In this document: positions 26,415 to 37,866 of the stretch, piece after piece | Layout of the letters: every line of letters begins with the position of its first letter | Position numbering within the stretch: position 1 is the first letter of the stretch | NCBI GenBank assembly: GCA_029959865.1 | Contig: JASCPE010000001.1 | Coordinates: 372,001 to 436,000, forward strand | Length of the DNA: 64,000 nucleotides | Source: Microbacteriaceae bacterium PS02070 | Lineage (GTDB): Bacteria; Actinomycetota; Actinomycetes; Actinomycetales; Microbacteriaceae | Direction: 5' to 3' | The notes under the pieces: model-generated | What the model was told of the DNA's origin: nothing | Database searches by the model: none | Seen by the model: the letters and a program-made list of their open reading frames with translations, nothing else | Made by a program: the position numbers and the translations under genes

Positions 26415-28030
26415 CCGACACCGACGCCGACTACATCGTCGTCGGCTCCGGCTCCGCCGGTGCGGCCGTCGCCGCTCGACTCTCGGAAGACCCAGACGTC
26501 TCGGTGATCCTTCTGGAGGCGGGCCCGGTCGACCGCGCCCTCCCGCTGCATATCCCGGCCGCCTTCTCGAAGCTCTTTCGCGGCCCGTACGACTGGAACT
26601 ACGACACCACCGCACAGCCGCACCTGGGCGGACGCACCGTCTACTGGCCGCGGGGAAAGACCCTCGGCGGGTCGTCCTCGCTCAACGCCATGATGTGGAT
26701 CCGCGGGTTCGCCGCGGACTACGACTCGTGGAGCGAGACCGCCGGGCCGCGCTGGTCGTGGGATGCGCTCGCCCCCGTCTTCCACCGCGTCGAACGCACC
26801 CAGGACCCGACCGACCCCTCGCACGGCACCGACGGCCCCCAGCGCATCGAGAATCAGCGCGACCCGCGCCCACACACGGCGGCGTTCCTGCGCGCCGCCA
26901 CGGAACGCGGTCACAGGGAGACCCCAGCCAATCTCCCGCACGGGCAGGGCTTCTCACAGACGATGCTCACGCAGTCGCGCGGCGCCCGCTCGTCGACGGC
27001 GGACAGCTACCTGCGCCCGGCTCTGAAGCGGCCGAGTCTGCGGGTTATCACCGGCGCGCATGTGCGGCGGGTCACGTTCGACGGCACGCACGCGACCGGC
27101 GTCTACGTCGACTGCGGGTCCACGACTCAGCATTTCGCCGCGTCGACAGAGATCATTCTCGCCGCGGGAGCGATCGGCACTCCTCAACTGCTCATGCTCA
27201 GCGGTATCGGCCCCCGCGAGCATCTCGTCGAGCACGGCATCGACACTCTCGTGGACGCACCCGAGGTCGGCGCGAATCTGCAGGACCATCTGGTCGCCGG
27301 TCTCGCGCCGGGAGCGACTGGCGGAACACTCTTCGGCGCGGAGGCTCCCCTCGAACTGTGGCGGTATGTCTCTCGCCGTCGCGGCATGCTCAGTTCGAAC
27401 GTGGCCGAGGCATACGGGTTCATCCGCACCTCAGTCGCCGATGAGACGAACGCTCCGGCGGACTTGCCTGACATCGAGATCATCTTCGCGCCCGCCCCGT
27501 ATGTCGGCGAGGGTCTCATCCCCCTGCCCGGCGAGGGCCTCACGGTCGGCGCGATCCTCCTCCAACCACGCAGCCGCGGACATATCCGCCTCGCCAGCAA
27601 GGACCCGCACGTCGCGCCGCTCATCGACCCGGCCTATCTGAGCGATCCGGACGGCATCGACGAGAAGACCCTCCGCGCCGGCCTGGAGGAATGCGAGGAG
27701 CTCATCGACTCCCCCTCCCTCCGTGCGCTCACGACGCCCGAGTGGGTCCAACCCGCCGGAGGCGAGAACATGACCCGCGAGGAAAGGATCGACGCGGCGC
27801 TTCGGAACTACTCCCACACGCTCTACCACCCGGTCGGGACTGCGCGGATGGGGATGGATGAAGCGTCGGTCGTGGACCCGGAGCTGCGCGTGCGCGGCGT
27901 CACCGGGCTCCGCGTCGCCGATGCGTCCGTCATGCCGACGGTCATCCGTGGGCACACCAATGCCCCCGCGATCGTCATCGGCGAAGTAGCCGCCGATCTC
28001 ATCCGCGCAGACCGTGCGGGCGGGCGCTGA
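26411..28030 (+). CDS. GMC-family FAD-dependent oxidoreductase (choline dehydrogenase-like)
   Basis: This is a protein of 539 residues. The N-terminal FAD-binding motif is YIVVGSGSAGAAVA (GxGxxG), followed by VILLEAGP with the ribose-binding glutamate. WPRGKTLGGSSSLNAMMWIRG (about 78-98) is the PROSITE GMC-1-type signature and GAIGTPQLLMLSGIGP (about 254-269) is GMC-2. The C-terminal active-site pair is His in TLYHPVGTARMG (about residue 473) and a His-Asn pair in RGHTNAPAIVIGE (about 514-526). Family members oxidise primary alcohols. With the coupled ALDH this makes an alcohol-to-acid module; choline to betaine is one option, but no betaine transporter is nearby. Confidence 0.88.
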   Translation: MTDTDADYIVVGSGSAGAAVAARLSEDPDVSVILLEAGPVDRALPLHIPAAFSKLFRGPYDWNYDTTAQPHLGGRTVYWPRGKTLGGSSSLNAMMWIRGFAADYDSWSETAGPRWSWDALAPVFHRVERTQDPTDPSHGTDGPQRIENQRDPRPHTAAFLRAATERGHRETPANLPHGQGFSQTMLTQSRGARSSTADSYLRPALKRPSLRVITGAHVRRVTFDGTHATGVYVDCGSTTQHFAASTEIILAAGAIGTPQLLMLSGIGPREHLVEHGIDTLVDAPEVGANLQDHLVAGLAPGATGGTLFGAEAPLELWRYVSRRRGMLSSNVAEAYGFIRTSVADETNAPADLPDIEIIFAPAPYVGEGLIPLPGEGLTVGAILLQPRSRGHIRLASKDPHVAPLIDPAYLSDPDGIDEKTLRAGLEECEELIDSPSLRALTTPEWVQPAGGENMTREERIDAALRNYSHTLYHPVGTARMGMDEASVVDPELRVRGVTGLRVADASVMPTVIRGHTNAPAIVIGEVAADLIRADRAGGR

Positions 28031-28034
28031 CCCG

Positions 28035-28910
28035 TTAGAGCTCGCTTCCGGACACCGCGAAGGTGTCGCACTGGCCGACGCCGTTCTGGTAGCCCGTCGC
28101 GAACCAGCGCTTGCGCTGCTCACTGGTTCCGTGTGAGAACGAGTCGGGGTTGACCTGCCCCGACTGCGACTGGATATTGTCGTCGCCCACCGTCGCCGCC
28201 GCATCCAGCGCATCTTCCAGCTGTTCTTCGGTCGCGGGCTGGAGGTAGGAGGTACCGCTGGCGTCGGTCTCTTCACTCATCGCCGCGACCCACGCACCTG
28301 CGAAGCAATCCGCCTGAAGCTCCGTACGAACCGAGTTGCTGTCGGCACCTGTCCCGTTGTCGGGGTTGGCATCCATGATCCCGGTGATCTGCTGGATGTG
28401 GTGCCCGTACTCGTGGGCGAGGACGTACAACTGCGCGAGCGGGCCGATCTCGCTGCCGAACTGCTGGCCCAGGAGCGACCAGAAGTCGGGGTCGATATAC
28501 ACGGCCTCCTCCGGCGGGCAGTAGAAGGGGCCGACCGCGTTGGACGCCGTGCCGCACTGGGTGCTCGTCGAGCCGTCGACGATGTAGAACTGCGGGGCAC
28601 GGTAGCCGTCCACCTGCCCTTCCCAGTACCCGTCGAGGGCGAGCGTGGCTGCGGCAAGGCGGCAGTCGTCGTTGTTGTTGGCGTCGCTGCCGGTCTCGCA
28701 GCCGTCGATGGTCTCTTCCTGCGCAGTACCGCCGCCGGTGTCGCCGCCCAGGCCCCCGCCGAGCAGACTGCCGAGGTCCCCGCCACCGAGGAGGAGCGCG
28801 ATGATGACACCGACGATGCCGAGGCCACCCACACTTCCTCCGACGACGGCTCCGCGTCCGCGCCGACGCGCTTTATTGCCGCTGACGTCGGCATTGTCGT
28901 TGAACGTCAT
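28035..28910 (-). CDS. YpfJ-type neutral zinc metallopeptidase, membrane anchored
   Basis: This is a protein of 291 residues. A basic N-terminus (KARRRGRG) and a glycine-rich hydrophobic helix (about 22-45) anchor it, then a GGG-rich linker leads to the peptidase_M_neutral domain. The zinc motif HEYGHH (about residue 165, HExxH) and downstream ADCFAGAW (about 200-207) are typical of the YpfJ/PF04228 family. C-terminal cysteines (CETGS, DDCR, CGTAS, YCPPE, QCDTF) could form disulphides outside the cell. Family function is poorly known. It lies 69 bases after the siderophore-interacting gene on the same strand and may be co-transcribed. It converges with the GMC gene with only 4 bases between stops. 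Confidence 0.88.
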   Translation of the reverse strand: MTFNDNADVSGNKARRRGRGAVVGGSVGGLGIVGVIIALLLGGGDLGSLLGGGLGGDTGGGTAQEETIDGCETGSDANNNDDCRLAAATLALDGYWEGQVDGYRAPQFYIVDGSTSTQCGTASNAVGPFYCPPEEAVYIDPDFWSLLGQQFGSEIGPLAQLYVLAHEYGHHIQQITGIMDANPDNGTGADSNSVRTELQADCFAGAWVAAMSEETDASGTSYLQPATEEQLEDALDAAATVGDDNIQSQSGQVNPDSFSHGTSEQRKRWFATGYQNGVGQCDTFAVSGSEL

Positions 28911-28979
28911 GCGCTCACCCTACTTCGCCGGGGGTGGATTCTCCCTCTCCGCCGCCGGTGACGCGGATGGCCCAACTCG

Positions 28980-29837
28980 TCAGTGCGGGAGACGCAGAAC
29001 GTGCTTGATCGCGTGCGACACAGCGCCGATGCCGAGGTGATTTCCGTCGGCTCCGCGCCGCCAGTACCCGGTCAGATCGAACTCGCCCTTTCCGAGGCCG
29101 GCGGCCTTCACCCAAGCGCGCAGAGGCTTGATCGAGGACTGCTCCCCACCGAACCACACGTACGCGCGCTCGTCGCTCGGGATCTGGACAGAGCGCGCCG
29201 CGTCGGCGAGCAGGGTCGTCGTTCCCGCCGGCCGACCATCGCGGAGCAGCCAGCGAACCTCGACGCCATCCGGGGCCTCGAGTTCCTGCATCTCTGCGTC
29301 GTCCGCAACCTCGATCAGCGCGACGCCTCGGACAGTGCGCGGCAGCTCGGCGAGGCGCCGAGCGATCGCCGGCAACGCCGTCTCGTCCCCGAGATAGGCC
29401 TGCCAGGTGAACGCGTCCGGGATCTGAATCCCGCGCGGCGGTCCCGCCACCCAGATCGTCGATCCCACGGGCGCGGTCTGCGCCCAGGTTGAGGCGCGGC
29501 CTCCGTCGTGGATGACGAAGTCGATGTCGACCTCTCCCGCCACTGCGTCGTAGCGGCGCACCGTGTAATCCCGATTCGGCGCGGCCGGCCGCGGCCACGC
29601 CAGGCGGTCGCCGTCCGGCGTCGGGATACCGCTCGTGTCCTTCGGATCGTCGGGGAAGAAGAGCTTCATGTGCTCATCGGCAATATGACTTTCGAACCCG
29701 TCGAGCTCCTGCGACCCACCCAAGGTCAGGCGCAGCATCAGCGGTGTCACCTCGACTCGGCGCAGGAGGGTCAACTCTCGGATTCGAATCGGCCACCGCA
29801 GCAGCGTAGCGACGGGTCTGACGGCGTTCTCGGTCAC
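28980..29837 (-). CDS. Siderophore-interacting protein (FAD-binding ferric reductase)
   Basis: This is a protein of 285 residues. The N-terminal FAD-binding barrel holds NRDYTVRRY (about 88-96, the R-x-Y-T/S flavin motif) and a VDIDFVIHDGG strand (about 103-113). The C-terminal SIP domain ends with AYVWFGGEQSSIKPLRAW and GYWRRGADG (about 262-270), where tyrosine-tryptophan-arginine is typical of the family. These proteins reduce ferric siderophores to release iron. GTG 29837 has an AAAGGGG ribosome site. A DtxR/IdeR-type iron box lies 24 bases upstream, so iron repression is likely. A second, more distant paralogue is at 48430. Confidence 0.88.
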   Translation of the reverse strand: MTENAVRPVATLLRWPIRIRELTLLRRVEVTPLMLRLTLGGSQELDGFESHIADEHMKLFFPDDPKDTSGIPTPDGDRLAWPRPAAPNRDYTVRRYDAVAGEVDIDFVIHDGGRASTWAQTAPVGSTIWVAGPPRGIQIPDAFTWQAYLGDETALPAIARRLAELPRTVRGVALIEVADDAEMQELEAPDGVEVRWLLRDGRPAGTTTLLADAARSVQIPSDERAYVWFGGEQSSIKPLRAWVKAAGLGKGEFDLTGYWRRGADGNHLGIGAVSHAIKHVLRLPH

Positions 29838-29860
29838 GATGACGCCCCTTTCGGTGCAAG

Positions 29861-29876
29861 TAAGGTCCGCCTAACC
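29861..29876 (-). promoter_or_regulatory. DtxR/IdeR-type iron box upstream of siderophore-interacting protein
   Basis: On the minus strand the core GGTTAGGCGGACCT matches 12 of 14 positions of the core of the actinobacterial iron-box consensus (GGTTAGGCTAACCT). It lies between the divergent siderophore-interacting and malate dehydrogenase genes, closer to the former. Confidence 0.55.
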
Positions 29877-29916
29877 AGCATGCCATGCCGGCCCGTGTGG
29901 GGCGATGAGAGCGGGA

Positions 29917-30948
<1,032 letters not shown>

Positions 30949-30997
30949 CGGCAAATCGGCGCGGGCCTGTGAGAATGTCAGGGAGGGAGGAGTGCGG

Positions 30998-31435
30998 ATG
31001 ACGAACGAAGAAGCGGAGCAAGAGCTCTCTGCGGGCGAATACGCCGAAACGGTCACGATCGACGTCCGGGCGGACTCCGGCCCTCCGTCGAGCCTCGTGG
31101 ATGTACTCCCGAGCCCGCAATGGTGGATGGCCCGTCCCATCGGGTCTCGCTTGGTCGGCCTCGTCGTCGCGCGCGACGACATGCCGCCCATCGTCGAGCA
31201 GCGTGAGGCACTGACAGAGTTCGGCGTCAAGATCGAGGGCTTCCGTCACCCCGCGCCGGAGACCGGCGAGACGTGGTCCGAGCGACTCCAGCGACTGTTC
31301 GGGCGCCTCGGGGATGGAGATGTGCTCGTCGTCGCAAACAAGCACGCCCTCGGCCGCACCGCGTCGGAAGAGACTCAAACTTTCGCAGAATTGCGCGGCC
31401 GCGGCGTCATCGTGAAGGTGCTCGACCGCCCCTGA
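30998..31435 (+). CDS. Degenerate serine-recombinase-like N-terminal domain protein
   Basis: This is a protein of 145 residues. The second half, GDGDVLVVANKHALGRTASEE followed by LRGRGVIVKVLDRP (about 107-145), reads like the resolvase N-terminal domain. The catalytic serine segment near the N-terminus is replaced by VVARDDMPP, and the active-site Asp-Arg before LGR is changed to His-Ala; only the last arginine remains. No DNA-binding domain follows. This suggests a non-catalytic relative of serine recombinases. ATG 30998 (or GTG 30992) follows a strong AGGGAGGAG ribosome site. It lies 49 bases after mdh on the same strand. The family link is by eye and should be checked by profile search. 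Confidence 0.6.
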   Translation: MTNEEAEQELSAGEYAETVTIDVRADSGPPSSLVDVLPSPQWWMARPIGSRLVGLVVARDDMPPIVEQREALTEFGVKIEGFRHPAPETGETWSERLQRLFGRLGDGDVLVVANKHALGRTASEETQTFAELRGRGVIVKVLDRP

Positions 31436-31437
31436 GC

Positions 31438-33789
<2,352 letters not shown>

Positions 33790-33831
33790 ACCTGAGTATC
33801 GCGCACACTCCCGACGCCGGGAGGGAGGACA

Positions 33832-35532
33832 ATGGCTCGCGTGGAGCATCTCATCCTCTCCGCGATCCTCGGTGCGATCGTCATCGCCGCGGCCACCGTC
33901 GTCGCCCCCCGCGTCCGGGTCGCCGCGCCGCTCGTCCTCGTCGTCGTGGGCATCGGTGTCAGCTTCCTCCCCTTCGTCCCGACCATCGAAGTGGACCCCG
34001 AGATCATCCTCGTGGGCGTCCTTCCCCCGCTGCTCTACTCGGCCGCGGTGAACCTCCCCGCCGTCGAGTTCCGCCGCGATGCGAAAGCGGTCGGCGGGCT
34101 TGCGGTGGCGCTGGTTCTGCTGACCACGACGGTGCTCGGCGTCTTCTTCTACCTCGCGATCCCCGAGCTCAACTTCTTCCTCGCGCTCGCGCTCGGTGCG
34201 ATCCTGAGCCCAACAGATGCGGTCGCGACAGCGATCGCGAAGCGGCTCGGCCTGTCGCGACGAGTGATCGTCCTCCTCGACGGCGAAAGCCTCCTCAACG
34301 ACGCGACAGCACTCGTCACCCTTCGCACCGCGATCGCGGCCGCGGCGGCCGGCGCGTTCGCGCTCGGGCAGTTCGTCGGCGACTTCGCCCTCGCGGTCTT
34401 CCTCGCCGTCGTCGTCGGTGCGATCGTCGGGTGGGTGGGCATCCGCGCCCGGCAACTGATTCCTGACTCGGCAGCGAACAGCGTCCTCGGCTTCGTCGTC
34501 CCGTTCGCCGCGTACCTCCCCACCGAGCACCTGGGCGGCTCCGGCCTTGTCGCTGCGGTGGTCGCGGGCATCGTGACAGGGCAGGGCGCGGCCCGGCGCC
34601 TCACAGCCGAACAGCGCCTTACGGATCAGACGAACTGGCACACGATCGAGCGGGTTCTGGAAGGCGCTGTCTTCCTCATCATGGGGCTCGAGGTCAAGGA
34701 TCTGTGGCAGGCGAACATCGAGGAGCAGGACGGCCCCTTCCGTGGATTCGTCCTCGCGATCATCGCGCTCCTGCTGGTCCTCGTCGTGCGCACCGCGTAT
34801 GTCTCGGTGCTCATTCCGATTCTCAATCGCCGGAGGGCTCCGGAGCGACGCACGCGACTCACGCGCATCTCCTCCCGGCTGGACGGCCTGGACGACGAGG
34901 TACGCGATGCGCACCCGCAGCGCCTACGCGGGATTCGCGCCCGGATCAACCGGGCCTTCGCGGACCTGGACTACTACCAGGCGAAGCCTCTCACGTGGCG
35001 CCACGGCGGAGTCATCGTCTGGGCGGGCATGCGAGGAGTCGTGACCCTCGCTGCGGCTCAAACGCTGCCGCGAGACACGCCCTCCCGAGAACTCCTCGTG
35101 TTCACCGCGTTCCTCGTGGCGCTGTTCAGCCTCCTGATCCAGGGGCTCACGCTTTCGGCGGTCGCCCGGGCGCTCAAGGTGCCGCCCGACGACGAGGACT
35201 ACCGTCGAGACGAGCACCAGCGGCTGACAGCGGAGCTGCGGAGCGCTGCATCGGAGGCGATTGCGAACAACTCGCTCCGCCGGAGCGACGGCACCGCATT
35301 CGATGACCGGGTCCTCGCCAAGGGCGCGAGGATGGCGGAGGCCCCGTCGGACGACCTGCTCTCGCTCCGTGATGACCTCGCCGAGCTGCGCCTCGCCCTC
35401 ATCGGTGTCATGCGGAAGCGTCTCCTCGAACTCGGACGCGACGGCTACAGTTCGACCGAGCTACGCCGATCCCTCGCCGCGCTGGACGCAGAAGAACTCA
35501 GCCTTCGCACGGTGCTCGACGAAGGAGAATGA
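33832..35532 (+). CDS. CPA1-family Na+/H+ antiporter
   Basis: This is a protein of 566 residues. About 12 membrane helices cover residues 5-420, followed by a cytoplasmic tail of about 130 residues that is rich in charged amino acids. The CPA1 core is seen in LGAILSPTDAVATA (about 121-134) and LLDGESLLNDATALVTL (about 146-162), where the ND pair is the ion-binding site, and in WAGMRGVVTLAAAQTLP (about 396-412). The family exchanges Na+ or K+ for protons (NhaP/YjcE type). GGGAGGAGG-type bases precede ATG 33832. The gene converges with the acyl-CoA oxidase gene, and both stops form a short TGAGG/CCTCA stem. Confidence 0.9.
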   Translation: MARVEHLILSAILGAIVIAAATVVAPRVRVAAPLVLVVVGIGVSFLPFVPTIEVDPEIILVGVLPPLLYSAAVNLPAVEFRRDAKAVGGLAVALVLLTTTVLGVFFYLAIPELNFFLALALGAILSPTDAVATAIAKRLGLSRRVIVLLDGESLLNDATALVTLRTAIAAAAAGAFALGQFVGDFALAVFLAVVVGAIVGWVGIRARQLIPDSAANSVLGFVVPFAAYLPTEHLGGSGLVAAVVAGIVTGQGAARRLTAEQRLTDQTNWHTIERVLEGAVFLIMGLEVKDLWQANIEEQDGPFRGFVLAIIALLLVLVVRTAYVSVLIPILNRRRAPERRTRLTRISSRLDGLDDEVRDAHPQRLRGIRARINRAFADLDYYQAKPLTWRHGGVIVWAGMRGVVTLAAAQTLPRDTPSRELLVFTAFLVALFSLLIQGLTLSAVARALKVPPDDEDYRRDEHQRLTAELRSAASEAIANNSLRRSDGTAFDDRVLAKGARMAEAPSDDLLSLRDDLAELRLALIGVMRKRLLELGRDGYSSTELRRSLAALDAEELSLRTVLDEGE

Positions 35533-35541
35533 GGAGCGCCC

Positions 35542-37650
35542 TCAGCCCTTCTTCTTGGCGAGCTTCTCCGGCGTCGGCGCATCACCCGAGGACTTGAGGT
35601 CCGCGTAGTAGGTGCGCGCCTCGTCCTGGCGCTCCTGCTCGGCGCCGGACGCGATCGGAGCACGGACGTGCTCGGGCTCGAACGCGAAGGCGTCGACAAG
35701 GTCCTGCGCGTGCGGCCGAAGGCGGGCCGACAGCCGTCCGATGTACCGGGACACTGCGGAGGCGCGCTGGGCGGAGAGGCGACCGTTGATGAGGTACCAC
35801 GAGAGGTGCTTCTCGATGAGCGTGAGGCCGAAGAGATCCCGGAGCCACGTCAGCACCTGGCGCGTGCCCTCGTCCGTGAAGGTCGGAAGCGCATCGCTGA
35901 AGGCCTCCCACTGCAGGAGCTCTCCGTGTGCGCGAGCTGCTTCAATGAGCTCCGCCTGGTTCTCGTTGAACAGTGCGGCCGCCTCCGCAGGCGATGCCTT
36001 CTGCGCGGGACGCAGACGTGCGGCGATATCCGCGATCATCCGCTCCACCCGGCCGGCGAGCAGCTCGTGCTGTTGCTCGGCACGCAGGCCGAGCTCGACC
36101 GAGCGCGCGGTCGAACCGAAGTCGGCGACGGTCTGACCGAGCGCGCGCAGGCCTGCGCCGTGGAAGACCTTGCCCGCGGCCTGAGCCGCAGCGAACTTGG
36201 CCAGCGCGGCAGTGTCCTTGCCCTTGAACTGCTTCGCGAAGTCGCCCAACAGACGCTTACCCACGAGCTGCAGCAGGATGTTGTTGTCCCCCTCGAACGT
36301 GACGTAGACGTCGAGGTCGTGACGGAGACCGACGAGGCGGTTCTCGGCGAGGAATCCGGCGCCGCCACAGGCCTCGCGGCACTCCTGAATGATGTTCAGA
36401 GCGTTCCAGGTGGAAAGCGGCTTGAGCGCGGCGGCGAGCGTCTCCAGATCCTCTCGATCTTCCGGCGTGTCACCACGGCCGCTGAACACCGAGTCGAACT
36501 TCGTCAGGAGCTCGTCGCCGGAGAAGAACTGGGCGTAGACCTGAGCGAGCGCAGGCAGCAGACGACGCTGATGCTTGCCATAGTCCAGCAGCACTACTTC
36601 GTCGGTGCCGGTGCCGGAATCGAACTGGCGACGCTGGTTCGCGTATGTCACCGCGATATAGAGCGCGAGCGCGGACGCCGTGGTGGCGGCGCCATCAAGC
36701 GAGACTCGACCCTGGACGAGCGCGCCGAGCATCGTGAAGAACCGACGGCCGGGGCTGTCAATGTCGCTCGTGTAGGAGCCGTCCGCTGCGACGTCGCCGT
36801 AGCGGTTGAGGAGATTCTCGCGCGGAACGCGCACCTGGTCGAAGTGGAGACGGCCGTTGTCGATGCCGTTCAGTCCACCCTTGACGCCGTCGTCCTCCCC
36901 GCCGACGCCAGCGAGGAAGTTGCCCTCGTCGTCGCGGATCGGGACATAGAAGCAGTGGACGCCGTAGTTCACACCGTTGGTGATGAGCTGCGCGAAGACC
37001 GTGGCTGCCTTGCCGTGCAGCGCGGCGTTGCCGAGGTAGTCCTTCCACGCACCGCGGAAGGGTGTGTGGATGACGAACTCTTCGGTTTCCGGGTCGTAGG
37101 TCGCGGTCGTTCCAATCGAGGCGACGTCCGACCCGTGTCCCGTCTCGGTCATGGCGAAGGCGCCCGGGATGTCCATGTTCATGACGTCCCGCAGCCACTT
37201 GTCGTGATGCTTCTTCGTGCCGAGCTGGTAGATCGCGGATCCGAACAGCCCCCACTGAACGCCGGACTTGATCTGCAGGCTCGGATCGGCGAGCACGAGT
37301 TCCATGAATCCGGCGAGGTTCGCGCCGTTGTCGCCGAGCCCGCCGTACTCCTCCGGGAACGCACGCCCGCCCGCACCGTGTTCGACGAGCTTGTGGACCT
37401 GCTTCAGCGTCCGGTCGCGGTGTTCCGGCATCGGCTCACCCTCGACCTTCCAGAAATCGGGGTCCTTGATCATCTCGCGGGCTTCGCGACGCGTGTCGGC
37501 CCAGGTACCCAGGAGCGCCTCGGTGACGACGGGGATGTCGATGTGCGCCTCCGACGCCTCCTCGGGCGTGTGCGCGGCGGTCGGCGCACCACCCTCCGGG
37601 GTGCGGGAGTTGGTGGACGGCTTGTCAGAGCGAACGGCAGTATCAGCCAT
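35542..37650 (-). CDS. Acyl-CoA dehydrogenase/oxidase, long acyl-CoA oxidase-like form
   Basis: This is a protein of 702 residues. The middle part has TETGHGSDVASIGTTATYD (about 161-179), GNAALHGKAATVFAQL, and GLNGIDNGRLHFDQVRVPRENLL (about 261-283), a set found in the acyl-CoA oxidase branch in which FADH2 is reoxidised by oxygen. The C-terminal CREACGGAGFL (about 425-435) and the long helical tail (to residue 702) also fit ACOX proteins, which are longer than the 380-residue dehydrogenases. Product H2O2 would be expected if it is an oxidase. ATG 37650 follows AAAGAGG. It runs divergent from the phosphotransferase-fold gene at 37863. Dehydrogenase versus oxidase activity cannot be decided from sequence. 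Confidence 0.82.
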   Translation of the reverse strand: MADTAVRSDKPSTNSRTPEGGAPTAAHTPEEASEAHIDIPVVTEALLGTWADTRREAREMIKDPDFWKVEGEPMPEHRDRTLKQVHKLVEHGAGGRAFPEEYGGLGDNGANLAGFMELVLADPSLQIKSGVQWGLFGSAIYQLGTKKHHDKWLRDVMNMDIPGAFAMTETGHGSDVASIGTTATYDPETEEFVIHTPFRGAWKDYLGNAALHGKAATVFAQLITNGVNYGVHCFYVPIRDDEGNFLAGVGGEDDGVKGGLNGIDNGRLHFDQVRVPRENLLNRYGDVAADGSYTSDIDSPGRRFFTMLGALVQGRVSLDGAATTASALALYIAVTYANQRRQFDSGTGTDEVVLLDYGKHQRRLLPALAQVYAQFFSGDELLTKFDSVFSGRGDTPEDREDLETLAAALKPLSTWNALNIIQECREACGGAGFLAENRLVGLRHDLDVYVTFEGDNNILLQLVGKRLLGDFAKQFKGKDTAALAKFAAAQAAGKVFHGAGLRALGQTVADFGSTARSVELGLRAEQQHELLAGRVERMIADIAARLRPAQKASPAEAAALFNENQAELIEAARAHGELLQWEAFSDALPTFTDEGTRQVLTWLRDLFGLTLIEKHLSWYLINGRLSAQRASAVSRYIGRLSARLRPHAQDLVDAFAFEPEHVRAPIASGAEQERQDEARTYYADLKSSGDAPTPEKLAKKKG

Positions 37651-37824
37651 GATGACCTCTTTCGCGGCGGTGAAATCTCCCTCAACCGTAGGACTCCCAC
37701 AACCACGCCTCAAACGGGTTGGCTGATCGGCACAAAGCCCCCCGGCGGACCGCCCCGTGCCCGTTGTGCTTGGTCCACACGTGTCACACTGACCGCGCAC
37801 CAGTTCTCATCGGAAGGCACTCCC

Positions 37825-37866
37825 GTGCGTACCTCAGCCTCTCTCCTCCCCGCGAGGCCACAGTGA
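37825..37866 (+). other. Possible 13-codon leader ORF overlapping the phosphotransferase start
   Basis: GTG 37825 follows GGAAGG at about 7 nt. The frame ends at TGA 37864, which overlaps GTG 37863 of the next gene as GTGA. This arrangement would couple translation of the two. It may also be chance. Confidence 0.25.

Noticed and set aside
33790..34914. N-terminal extension of the UvrA-like protein
   Set aside because: The extra frame is charged, low-complexity and antisense to the antiporter gene; the ABC fold starts just after GTG 33789.
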